From an uncultured Prevotella sp. (GTDB taxonomy: Bacteria; Bacteroidota; Bacteroidia; Bacteroidales; Bacteroidaceae), in NCBI GenBank assembly GCA_947174835.1, contig CAMWKM010000004.1, positions 1 through 47,255 of the forward strand: a stretch of 47,255 bases of DNA. Reading direction: 5' to 3'. Of this stretch, positions 23,647 to 31,991 are shown piece after piece (the stretch's first letter is position 1; the number at the start of each line of letters is the position of its first letter). Made by a program: the position numbers and the translations under genes. The notes below the pieces were generated by a model. It saw nothing but the letters and a program-made list of their open reading frames with translations, did not search any database and was not told where the DNA came from.

Positions 23647-24908
23647 GGCAATGAATCGTGAATCGTAAATCCGGAACTTGTCAGGTCATTCCAGAAGTGC
23701 GGATACGACTTTGTAACCACCTGTGGGTTGTTGATGCTGATGGGCATCTTCAGCGACATCGGAGCAAAGGCCAAAGCCATACGATGGTCTTCATAGGTAT
23801 CGATAGCGGGAAGGGGAGCAGACGGGTGAACATCGGAAGTCTGAGGGTTCCATGTCAGTTCGCTGTCATTTCTGTCTTCCAGCACAAAGCCCAACTTGAG
23901 CAGTTCTGTTTTTAGTGCCTCAATGCGGTCGGTCTCCTTAATCTTCAGGGTCTGCAAGCCCGTAAAGTGGAAAGGAATACCCAAAGCGCAACAGGTACAC
24001 ACAAAGGTTTGTGCCAGATCTGGCATATTAGTGAAGTCGTATTCCAGACGTGATATGCGGCTGTCGCCCTTCCGCAGCGTCACAGTGCAGGGCTTTCCGG
24101 GTTCTTTGGAGGCAAATATGGTCTTCACACCCAGCAGGCTGAACAGATAACGCACTCCCGAATCGCCCTGTTTCGAGCCGTCCATCAGTCCCTCCAATCT
24201 GATTTCCGCTTCGGGATCATCGCTCAGTGCCACCATCTCATACCAATAACTGGCCGCACTCCAGTCGTTTTCTATATAATAGGTACGCGATTTATAGGGT
24301 TGGGGCTTCACCGTAATAGTGTCCATTGAAGTCCATTCAGCGTTGGCACCGAACTCACGCATCATCCAAAGTGTCAAATCAATATAAGGTCTTGATATAA
24401 TATCGCCCGTCAATCGAAGCGTCAGTCCCTTGCGGAGCACGGGGCCTATCAGCAACAGAGCCGATATGTATTGCGAACTGACGTTGCCAGCAATCTCCAA
24501 TTCGCCCCCTTCCAGCCGCTGTCCATTGATACGCAATGGTGGAAATCCCGCCTCTTTCTCATATTGGATGTCGGCTCCCAACTGGCGTAGTGCATCCACC
24601 AGCAACTTGATAGGCCGGCGCTTCATGCGCTCTGTGCCCGTCAGCACGTGGGTGCCATTATCGGTAGCCGCGAGAAAAGCCGTCATAAATCGCATGGCTG
24701 TACCGGCTGCCTTGATGTCGATAGTCTCCGGCATCTCTTTCAGCGCACGGACGATGACCTCCGTATCGTCGCAGTCGCTCAGGTTCTCAGGCAATACGCC
24801 ACCGGACAAGGCATAGATAATAAGTGCCCTGTTCGATATACTCTTCGAGGCAGGCAACTTAATATCGTTCCCAAGTCTCTCAGGTTTCTGAATGTAATAT
24901 GTCGTCAT
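23622..24908 (-). CDS. aroA: 3-phosphoshikimate 1-carboxyvinyltransferase (EPSP synthase)
   Basis: A 428-aa enzyme from ATG 24908 (MTTYYIQKPERL). It joins shikimate 3-phosphate and phosphoenolpyruvate in the pathway to aromatic amino acids. Visible motifs: LPASKSISNRALI, GTAMRFMTAFLA, LTGTERMKRRPI, SSQYISALL, KETDRIEAL and YEDHRMALAF. The ORF track extends it upstream to 25121 through repeat DNA; this is rejected because a TAACTTTG promoter box lies 12 nt before ATG 24908 and the added residues translate the 22-bp repeats. It is the first gene of the aroA-porW-porX-tsaE group. Confidence 0.95.
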   Translation of the reverse strand: MTTYYIQKPERLGNDIKLPASKSISNRALIIYALSGGVLPENLSDCDDTEVIVRALKEMPETIDIKAAGTAMRFMTAFLAATDNGTHVLTGTERMKRRPIKLLVDALRQLGADIQYEKEAGFPPLRINGQRLEGGELEIAGNVSSQYISALLLIGPVLRKGLTLRLTGDIISRPYIDLTLWMMREFGANAEWTSMDTITVKPQPYKSRTYYIENDWSAASYWYEMVALSDDPEAEIRLEGLMDGSKQGDSGVRYLFSLLGVKTIFASKEPGKPCTVTLRKGDSRISRLEYDFTNMPDLAQTFVCTCCALGIPFHFTGLQTLKIKETDRIEALKTELLKLGFVLEDRNDSELTWNPQTSDVHPSAPLPAIDTYEDHRMALAFAPMSLKMPISINNPQVVTKSYPHFWNDLTSSGFTIHDSLPCSSHSSV

Positions 24909-24919
24909 AATCTGGTGTG

Positions 24920-24927
24920 CAAAGTTA
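24920..24927 (-). promoter_or_regulatory. -7 box for aroA
   Basis: CAAAGTTA on plus is TAACTTTG on minus, 12 nt upstream of ATG 24908. It fixes the aroA start and gives a very short leader. Confidence 0.65.
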
Positions 24928-25015
24928 CGAAAAAACGGAAAAAACGCAAAGGAAAATATATTTTTCTTTACATCTTTTTCTTCTGTCAACAGGTCTGTTG
25001 TACCCTTGTATTTTT

Positions 25016-25194
25016 TTCGATTATCTTTTGGTCGCGATTTGATTATCTTTTGACTTCGGTTTGATAATCTTTTCACTCCCGTTTGATTATCTTTTGCTCG
25101 CCATTTGATTATCTTTTTCAAGTCATTTGATTATCAATTGCCGACCATTTGATAATCAATTTTATTACACCCCCCATTTGATTATCTTTTGGTC
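25016..25194 (+). repeat. Tandem array with an exact 22-bp period and GATwATC cores
   Basis: Eight units of TTTGATTATCTTTTG or close variants. The GATTATC/GATAATC cores begin at 25019, 25041, 25063, 25085, 25107, 25129, 25151 and 25180: seven at exactly 22-bp spacing, the last at 29 bp. The 7 bp between units varies freely. GATTATC and GATAATC are reverse complements, and some units (TTGATTATCAA) are near-perfect palindromes. Confidence 0.85.
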
Positions 25195-25323
25195 AATAAG
25201 ATGGCATTTTATTTATTATATAATAATGTATGCGTACATTTTATATAATATATAGCAGTCTCATCTAAAGGGAAATAATTCCAGAAGCTACTATTCTTTG
25301 AAATTGCTTTGCCTAAGATTAGT
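25195..25323 (-). promoter_or_regulatory. Outward leader-like sequence facing away from susC-1
   Basis: Read on the minus strand, GCTATATATTATATAAAA followed by the palindrome at 25225-25240 (AATGTATGCGTACATT on plus) matches the sequence to the right of the second switch (45123-45160). The palindrome can fold as AAUGUA with UACAUU around a 4-nt loop. No gene follows it before the 22-bp array, so it looks like a leader copy without an ORF. Confidence 0.5.
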
Positions 25324-25551
25324 TCTCTTCAGGAGGTAGTTACGTTATTTTGCATTTTCATGCTTTTGGGGGCTTCCAAATTATTTTTTCATGGTTTTAA
25401 TACATGAAAAATTACTTTTTGATAGGAAAATTTGGATTACTTTTAAAATATTATGTATATTTCTTTAATTATTAAGAAATATTATGTACCTTTGCACCCT
25501 GTTACGAATTGGCTTTCTTCGATGTGTGTTTCTGCACACCTCCTGAAGAGA
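25324..25551. promoter_or_regulatory. Candidate invertible promoter segment upstream of susC-1
   Basis: TCTCTTCAGGAGGT (25324-25337) and ACCTCCTGAAGAGA (25538-25551) are perfect 14-bp inverted repeats around 200 bp. The segment contains the susC promoter box at 25487-25494, here oriented towards the gene. The right arm overlaps the leader hairpin. Confidence 0.5.
25487..25494 (+). promoter_or_regulatory. -7 box for the susC-1 operon
   Basis: TACCTTTG followed by CACCCTG, the same run (CTTTGCACCCTG) found at the promoter of the second susC gene. It gives a leader of about 110 nt to the ATG at 25610. Confidence 0.65.
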
Positions 25552-25558
25552 GGTATGC
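25534..25558 (+). promoter_or_regulatory. Leader hairpin shared by both susC genes
   Basis: GCACACCTC (25534-25542) and GAGGTATGC (25550-25558) pair with one C-A mismatch. The same pair occurs in the susC-2 leader with a different loop, so stem sequence is conserved and loop sequence is not. Confidence 0.55.
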
Positions 25559-25609
25559 AGGAAAAGATAAAAGGATAATGAAATATCACAAATTAAAATA
25601 AATATTTAA

Positions 25610-28600
25610 ATGAAAAGAAAACTGGCAATGATGTTGATGTGCCTTTTGGTCAGTGTGACTACTGCCTTGGCACAGACAAAGGTTACAGGTACTGTCTTGG
25701 AAGATGGCACCGATGAACCTATCATTGGAGCCTCGGTAATGATTGCCGGCAGCAAGAAAGGTGTTACAACAGACATTAACGGACACTTCACGATAGAAGT
25801 TCCTGCCGGCAAGAAACTTACTTTCAGCTACGTTGGTATGCAACCTATCACCCTTGCTGCTAAGCAGCAGATGAAGGTTGTCATGAAGGCATCCAACACC
25901 ACTATCGACGAAGTGGTTGTCACAGGTATGCAGAAAACTGACAAGCGTCTCTTTACCGGAGCTTCATCAAAAATTGACGCAGACAAGACTCACCTCTCCG
26001 GTACAGTAGATGTCAGCCGCTCTCTCGAAGGTCGTGTGGCAGGTGTGCAGGTAACAAACGTCAGTGGCACGTTCGGTGCTTCTCCGAAGATCCGTGTTCG
26101 TGGTGCCACATCTATCTATGGTAACTCAAAGCCTCTCTGGGTGATTGATGGTGTTATCTATGAGGATAATGTTGATGTATCAGCAGACGAATTGTCCTCC
26201 GGCGATGCCAAGACCCTTATATCAAGTGCCGTGGCAGGCTTGAACTCTGATGACATTGAGTCGTTTACCATCCTGAAGGACGGTTCCGCTACATCTATCT
26301 ATGGTGCCCGTGCTATGGCAGGTGTGATTGTCATCACCACTAAACGCGGACAGAAAGGCCGTGCCAATGTAAGCTATACGGGTGAGTTCTCCACACGTCT
26401 GAAGCCGTCATACAATGACTACAACATCATGAACTCACAAGAGATGATGGGCGTGTACAAGGAAATGGCAAACAAGGGATGGCTCCAGTTGGAGAATCTT
26501 GTAAACGCCAAGAACACCGGTGTGTACGGATATATGTATAGGCAACTCCGCGCATTCGATGAGACGACAGGCAAGTTTGGACTGCCCAACACACAGGCAG
26601 CAATCAATGCCTACCTGCAGGAAGCAGAGTTCCGCAATACCGACTGGTTTGACCAGTTGTTCTCAAACAGCGTAACCCAGAACCATTCTGTAAGTCTTTC
26701 TATGGGTGGAGAGAAGTCACAGACCTACTTGTCGCTGTCTCTGATGGACGACCCCGGCCAGTATGTCAACCGCTCAAAGGTTCGCCGTTACACATTCAAC
26801 GGCAAGACCTCATACGATGTGCTGAGCAACCTTACCGTGAGACTTGCCGCACAAGGTAGCCACCGTGAGCAGGAAGCTCCCGGCTCCCTCAATCAGACTA
26901 CGGATGTCGTTACGGGTGAAGTGAAGCGCGACTTTGACATCAACCCGTTCTCGTATTCTCTGAATACCAGCCGCTGTCTTGATCCCAACATTGACTATAC
27001 CCGTTTCTATACAGGTTTCAATATCTTCAACGAACTGGAGAACAACTACAACGACATCAATGTAGACGAACTCATGTTCCGTGCGGAATTGGAGTATAAG
27101 CCGGTGAAGGGTCTTACGCTCAACGGACTTATCTCTACCCGTATGTCACGCACCAAGCGCCAGCACAATGTCATGGACGATTCAAACCAGGCCAATGCAT
27201 ACCGTGCCGGTGTCGATGCAACAGACGACAACTCCACAATCCGCAACTCTAACCCTCTGCTCTATACTGACCCGGACAATGAGCTTGCACTCCCGGAGAC
27301 CGTACTTCCTGAAGGTGGTATCAAGTATCAGTACGACAGTGAAATGCGTTCATACAACTATCGCTTCACAGCCGACTACCGCAATGTATGGAACGACCTC
27401 CACACGCTCAATGTCATGGCTGGTTCCGAGCTTTCTACCCTCAAGCGCGTAGAAACACACTGGACGGGTTGGGGCTACCAATTCAACAATGGCGGTATTG
27501 TCTATACACCGTATCTGTGGCTCAAGATGATGAACGAGGAGAACACTGACTACTTCTCTGAGGCATTCACACAGACTAATACGCTCGCATATTTCGGTAC
27601 TGCAACCTATAACTTTGATCAGCGCTACACCATCAACGGCACGTTCCGCTACGAAGGAACCAACCGCCTCGGTAAGGCAACCTCATCGCGCTGGCTTCCT
27701 ACATGGAACGTATCAGGTTCTTATGACGTCATCAATGAGAAGTTTATGAAGAACGCGCAGTCATGGCTTTCGCAGCTTAAGCTCCGCGCCTCATATTCGC
27801 TCACCGCTGATGCAGGTCCTTCGTTCGTAACGAATGCACAGACCGTTTATCACACAAAGAACACATGGCGTCCCACCACATCTGCTGCAGAGTCGCAGAT
27901 CTACATCGAGGATCTTGCCAATACCGAACTGACATACGAGAAGAAGCACGAGTTCAACATCGGTGTCGACTTCGGATTCCTCAACGATCGCATTGCAGTC
28001 AACTTCGATGCCTACTGGCGTAACAACTTCGACCTTATCGGTCGCACATACACGCAGGGTGCCGGTGGACAGATTGCCAAGTATGCCAACGTGGCCGACA
28101 TGAAGTCAAACGGTATGGAGTTTGGTATCTCTACTGTGAATATCAACAACAAGAACTTCAAGTGGACCTCTGATTTCATCTACTCTCACGCAAAGAACAA
28201 GATCACCAACCTTGAAACAGCATCACGCGCCATCGACCTTGTCAGTGGTCAGGGTTATGCCATCCAGGGCTATCCCGTACGTTCAATCTTCAGCTATCAG
28301 TTTGCAGGCTTGAACGACGAGGGTCTTCCTATGGTCTACAACGAAGAGGGTAAGGCCACAGTGGGTGACATTAACTTCCAGGAAACAGAAAACCTGACCG
28401 ACTTCCTCGTGTACGAAGGAGCATCAGACCCCACATGGTACGGTTCGTTCAACAACACGTTCACCTATAACTTCACTAACGGTGGAAAGCTCAACCTCGA
28501 TGTGTTCATCACATATTCAGGCGGCAACGTGGTGCGTCTCGACCCTGTCTTCAACTATTCTTATTCCGATTTGTCGGCACTTCCCAAAGAGTTCAAGAAC

Positions 28601-28969
28601 CGTTGGATGACCTCAGGCGACCAATTCATAACCAATATTCCTGCAATAGCTTCCCTCAACCAGCTTGACCGCTACGGCTCTACATCGCTGAAGACTGCAT
28701 ACAACGCCTACAACTACTCTACCGAGCGTATCGCAAAAGGCAACTTCATACGTCTCAAGGAGGTAGCTCTCTCGTATGCCTTCCCGCAGTCATGGCTCAA
28801 AAAGACCGTCATCCTGAACAGTGCTTCCCTGAAGCTCGCAACGACAAACCTCTGTCTGCTCTATGCTGACAAGAAGTTGAACGGACAGGATCCTGAGTTT
28901 ATCAACTCCGGCGGTGTGGCATCACCTATCACAAAGCAGTTCACTCTGACACTGCGTTGCGGATTCTAA
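25610..28969 (+). CDS. SusC/RagA-family TonB-dependent transporter (locus 1)
   Basis: A 1119-aa outer-membrane transporter. A signal peptide (KRKLAMMLMCLLVSVTTALAQ) is followed by a carboxypeptidase-like domain (VTGTVLEDGTDEPIIGASVMI to FSYVGMQPITL), then the TonB-box region DEVVVTGMQ, a plug domain (SLEGRVAGVQVTN, KIRVRGATSIYGN, LWVIDGVIYED, SIYGARAMAGVIVITTKRG), and a 22-strand barrel ending FTLTLRCGF. SusC proteins import large nutrients with SusD lids, powered by TonB. The neighbours (zinc hydrolase, DUF4302, secreted proteins with sorting tails) point to peptide or protein substrates rather than a glycan; that is inference. Confidence 0.96.
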   Translation: MKRKLAMMLMCLLVSVTTALAQTKVTGTVLEDGTDEPIIGASVMIAGSKKGVTTDINGHFTIEVPAGKKLTFSYVGMQPITLAAKQQMKVVMKASNTTIDEVVVTGMQKTDKRLFTGASSKIDADKTHLSGTVDVSRSLEGRVAGVQVTNVSGTFGASPKIRVRGATSIYGNSKPLWVIDGVIYEDNVDVSADELSSGDAKTLISSAVAGLNSDDIESFTILKDGSATSIYGARAMAGVIVITTKRGQKGRANVSYTGEFSTRLKPSYNDYNIMNSQEMMGVYKEMANKGWLQLENLVNAKNTGVYGYMYRQLRAFDETTGKFGLPNTQAAINAYLQEAEFRNTDWFDQLFSNSVTQNHSVSLSMGGEKSQTYLSLSLMDDPGQYVNRSKVRRYTFNGKTSYDVLSNLTVRLAAQGSHREQEAPGSLNQTTDVVTGEVKRDFDINPFSYSLNTSRCLDPNIDYTRFYTGFNIFNELENNYNDINVDELMFRAELEYKPVKGLTLNGLISTRMSRTKRQHNVMDDSNQANAYRAGVDATDDNSTIRNSNPLLYTDPDNELALPETVLPEGGIKYQYDSEMRSYNYRFTADYRNVWNDLHTLNVMAGSELSTLKRVETHWTGWGYQFNNGGIVYTPYLWLKMMNEENTDYFSEAFTQTNTLAYFGTATYNFDQRYTINGTFRYEGTNRLGKATSSRWLPTWNVSGSYDVINEKFMKNAQSWLSQLKLRASYSLTADAGPSFVTNAQTVYHTKNTWRPTTSAAESQIYIEDLANTELTYEKKHEFNIGVDFGFLNDRIAVNFDAYWRNNFDLIGRTYTQGAGGQIAKYANVADMKSNGMEFGISTVNINNKNFKWTSDFIYSHAKNKITNLETASRAIDLVSGQGYAIQGYPVRSIFSYQFAGLNDEGLPMVYNEEGKATVGDINFQETENLTDFLVYEGASDPTWYGSFNNTFTYNFTNGGKLNLDVFITYSGGNVVRLDPVFNYSYSDLSALPKEFKNRWMTSGDQFITNIPAIASLNQLDRYGSTSLKTAYNAYNYSTERIAKGNFIRLKEVALSYAFPQSWLKKTVILNSASLKLATTNLCLLYADKKLNGQDPEFINSGGVASPITKQFTLTLRCGF

Positions 28970-29001
28970 TGTAAGTCGTAAATAAAAACAGAAAGCAAGA
29001 T

Positions 29002-30675
29002 ATGAAGAAACTATATATAAATAAGGTATTAGGAGCGTTCTTCTTTTCCGCTGCAATGCTTGGAATGACAGCCTGCAACGACAAGTTGGATGAACTTCCC
29101 GACAACCGAACAGACGTAAACAGTCCGGAGAAAATAGCACAGTTGCTCACATCCGGCTATCCGGAGTCCAGCCCTGCGGAGATTTGCGAGCTTTACGGAG
29201 ACAACTTCGTCGACAACAACGTATGTGTTCCCGGTGCTCACAAGGATGCCGATGCCAAGTTTCAGGAGGAGGCTTACAAGTGGGAGGATATCCGCAACTA
29301 CTCCACCGGTGACGACGATACGCCCTATCAGGTATGGGAAGCCTACTACAAAGGCATCGCTGTCTGCAACCATGCCATAGATGCCATGAAGAAGATGAGC
29401 GACGATCCCGCTCGCGACATTCGTCTCTCCGCTTACTGGGGTGAGGCTCATGTGCTCCGCGCATACCTCCACTTCGTCCTTGTCAACGTGTTTGCAGAGT
29501 CATATCAGGACGATGCAGCCAACGAGGAGCACAAGGGCATACCATACGTCACAAAGTCGGAGACCGTTGTCAATGTGGATTACTCCTCAAATGAGTTCCT
29601 GCATAACATCAAGGATACATACGCCCTTATCGAGAAAGACATCGTTGAAGGCATTGACCTCATCAAGGATGCAGCCTACTCCGTGCCGGCATATCATTTC
29701 AACAAGCGTGCCGCAAACGCCTTTGCCGCCCGTTTCTACCTCTTCACCCGCCAATATGAGAAGGCTCTCTTTTATGCCGATGAAGCATTGAAGGTGTCGA
29801 CACTTCGCAACTGGGCCATCCTGAATACCAATACCATTGAGACCTGTCTCCGTGGCTACAACGATGAGACCCTCACCTGCAACTACCTCATTCAGTCGAC
29901 ATACTCCACGCAGGACCGTATGCTCTCGGCATGTCGCTATGCCATCAACGACGGAAATGCCTCATGGGGCGTAGAGTCTACAAAGGACGTTATCTATGAG
30001 AGCGGCCCTTGCTGGTCGAACCGTCTCCCTGCGTTCAACGGTAAACTCTACAAATGGAGATCAGGTTCAGAGTATGGCACATGGCTTTTCCGCGTCTACG
30101 AGTATTTTGAATATTCAGACAAGATTGCCGGCATCGGCTGGGTACACATGCTCTATCAGCCGTTGACCGCCGACGAGACCATACTTGTCCGTGCAGAAGC
30201 CAAGCTCTATCTTGACGACAATGCAGGTGCCATCAGCGATCTCTCGCAGTGGGCAGCATCTCATCAGGCTCCCAATCCTCTGACGCTGACACGCATCAAG
30301 AATTTCTATGCAGGCAAGAATGCAACCAAATATGCCGGCGACATCAACCCCGACAAGATGGGCTTCGAGAAGATTCTCGCAGACGACGATCTCTCCGTGC
30401 TCTATTGCATCCTGCACTTCCGTCGCGTTGAGACCCATTATGAGGGCCTCCGCTGGTTCGACATCAAGCGCTACGGCATCAACATCAGACACGTCTACCG
30501 CAATGCACTTGACCTCAATGCTACTGCCGACGAACTGAGATACGACGATCCTCGCCGTGTGTTCCAGATTCCTACCAACGTCATCAATGCCGGTTATCCT
30601 GCCACAGACAGAACACCGTTGATAAAGGATGCCAACGATGAGTCCATACAGAATCCAACTCTCGTTACAGATTAA
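29002..30675 (+). CDS. SusD/RagB-family substrate-binding lipoprotein (locus 1)
   Basis: A 557-aa lipoprotein with signal and lipobox GMTAC. SusD features include PDNRTDVNSPEKIAQLLTSGYP after the lipid Cys, TPR-like helices (YWGEAHVLRAYLHFVLVNVF, KRAANAFAARFYLFTRQYEKALFYADEAL) and the C-terminal ETHYEGLRWFDIKRYGI. It is the surface lid of the adjacent SusC transporter, starting 32 nt after it. Confidence 0.95.
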   Translation: MKKLYINKVLGAFFFSAAMLGMTACNDKLDELPDNRTDVNSPEKIAQLLTSGYPESSPAEICELYGDNFVDNNVCVPGAHKDADAKFQEEAYKWEDIRNYSTGDDDTPYQVWEAYYKGIAVCNHAIDAMKKMSDDPARDIRLSAYWGEAHVLRAYLHFVLVNVFAESYQDDAANEEHKGIPYVTKSETVVNVDYSSNEFLHNIKDTYALIEKDIVEGIDLIKDAAYSVPAYHFNKRAANAFAARFYLFTRQYEKALFYADEALKVSTLRNWAILNTNTIETCLRGYNDETLTCNYLIQSTYSTQDRMLSACRYAINDGNASWGVESTKDVIYESGPCWSNRLPAFNGKLYKWRSGSEYGTWLFRVYEYFEYSDKIAGIGWVHMLYQPLTADETILVRAEAKLYLDDNAGAISDLSQWAASHQAPNPLTLTRIKNFYAGKNATKYAGDINPDKMGFEKILADDDLSVLYCILHFRRVETHYEGLRWFDIKRYGINIRHVYRNALDLNATADELRYDDPRRVFQIPTNVINAGYPATDRTPLIKDANDESIQNPTLVTD

Positions 30676-30696
30676 ACAATAAAGAGGAAAGACAAA

Positions 30697-31965
30697 ATGA
30701 AGAATTATTCCAGATATATCATTCTCGGTCTCTTTGCAGGAGCTATGGCAGCCTGCTCCAGCGACGATGATTTCACAGAATCTATCTACGACACCAACAT
30801 ACCGGTGTACGACGAGACCGCAGCAACATATCCTTTCGACAAATGGATATACGACAACTTCACTGAGCCGTACAACGTGCAGATTCAGTACAAGTTCAAC
30901 TTCAACGCCTCTGACATGGACTTCCAGTTGTCACCGGCCGAGTACAATCGCTCACAGCTTCTCAGCCATTTCGTGCGCCATCTGTTCTACGATGTATATA
31001 CAGAGTGCCGTCCGGCTGACGAAGAGAACAAGGAGAACTTCATGAAGAAATACGGTCCGCGCCTGTTCCACTACATCGGTTCTTCCGGTTATTCTCCCTC
31101 TACGGGCACCGAAGTCCTCGGTACAGCCTCCGGCGGCGTGAAGATTACCCTTTACAACGTCAATGAGATGAAGCCCTACTCAGAGTCAGTGGAATATACT
31201 TCCGAAGACATTGACCAACTCAATGACCGCTATTTCCACACCATGCACCACGAGTTCTCGCACATCCTTCACCAGACAAAGTCATATCCCGTGACTTTCG
31301 GACAGGTGACTTCAGGCACATACGACGCCAGCAACTGGCAGGATCGCGACTCTACCACCACGCATCGCCTCGGCTATGTCACCCACTATGCGTCGTCTGC
31401 CAACACCGAAGACTTCGTAGAGGTGCTCTCTTGCATCATCACCGACACGGAATGGCGCTGGATGCACCGCCTCATCTCGGCCACGGTCAACGGTATGTGC
31501 AACGGTGACAAGGAGCAAATCCTTGACTTTGTCAACTCCCTTGGCATCAAGGATGTAGACGATCCCAATGCCCACTGGAACAATTTTGCCGTTTACACCG
31601 AGAGTGAGTACAACAGTGAAACAGGAAAGTACGAAGAGACAGGCAACAAAGTCCTTGACATCTACCGCAGCAACGAGACCGTTATCAATAAGGAATACAC
31701 GGCATACGTGGCACAATACAAGTACACCCTGTACAAGCAGTACAACAGTTTCAAGAGGTTCCTGAACGATGTCACCGTCAGCAGCCAAATGTCAAACGTC
31801 GGCATCAACGCCATGTTGAAGAAAATAAGCATTGCAACATCATGGTACAAGGAGAACTGGCAGTTTGACATCTATCAGATTCGCCGCGAACTGGCTAAGC
31901 GTCAGGCAGGAATCAATGACTATATCCATGACAAGAGTCAGGTCGTAATTTATGACTATCAGTAA
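30697..31965 (+). CDS. Zinc-dependent metallohydrolase lipoprotein associated with SusCD import
   Basis: A 422-aa lipoprotein (MAAC, lipid Cys C20) with the zincin motif HHEFSHILH at residues 184-192 (HExxH 185-189); further downstream is HYASSANTEDFVEVLS, whose Glu may be the third ligand. It matches the family called substrate import-associated zinc metallohydrolase lipoprotein, which accompanies SusCD pairs. The probable role is trimming peptides or glycopeptides at the cell surface before import. It lies 21 nt after susD. Confidence 0.85.
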   Translation: MKNYSRYIILGLFAGAMAACSSDDDFTESIYDTNIPVYDETAATYPFDKWIYDNFTEPYNVQIQYKFNFNASDMDFQLSPAEYNRSQLLSHFVRHLFYDVYTECRPADEENKENFMKKYGPRLFHYIGSSGYSPSTGTEVLGTASGGVKITLYNVNEMKPYSESVEYTSEDIDQLNDRYFHTMHHEFSHILHQTKSYPVTFGQVTSGTYDASNWQDRDSTTTHRLGYVTHYASSANTEDFVEVLSCIITDTEWRWMHRLISATVNGMCNGDKEQILDFVNSLGIKDVDDPNAHWNNFAVYTESEYNSETGKYEETGNKVLDIYRSNETVINKEYTAYVAQYKYTLYKQYNSFKRFLNDVTVSSQMSNVGINAMLKKISIATSWYKENWQFDIYQIRRELAKRQAGINDYIHDKSQVVIYDYQ

Positions 31966-31991
31966 CCGATACGCGAACGAAAACAAAAAGA

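Noticed and set aside
24909-25121. N-terminal extension of aroA in the ORF track
   Set aside because: It translates the 22-bp repeats and crosses the aroA promoter box; EPSP synthase begins at MTTYYIQKPERL.
25016-25194. CRISPR array
   Set aside because: The variable intervals are only 7 bp and no cas genes are present.
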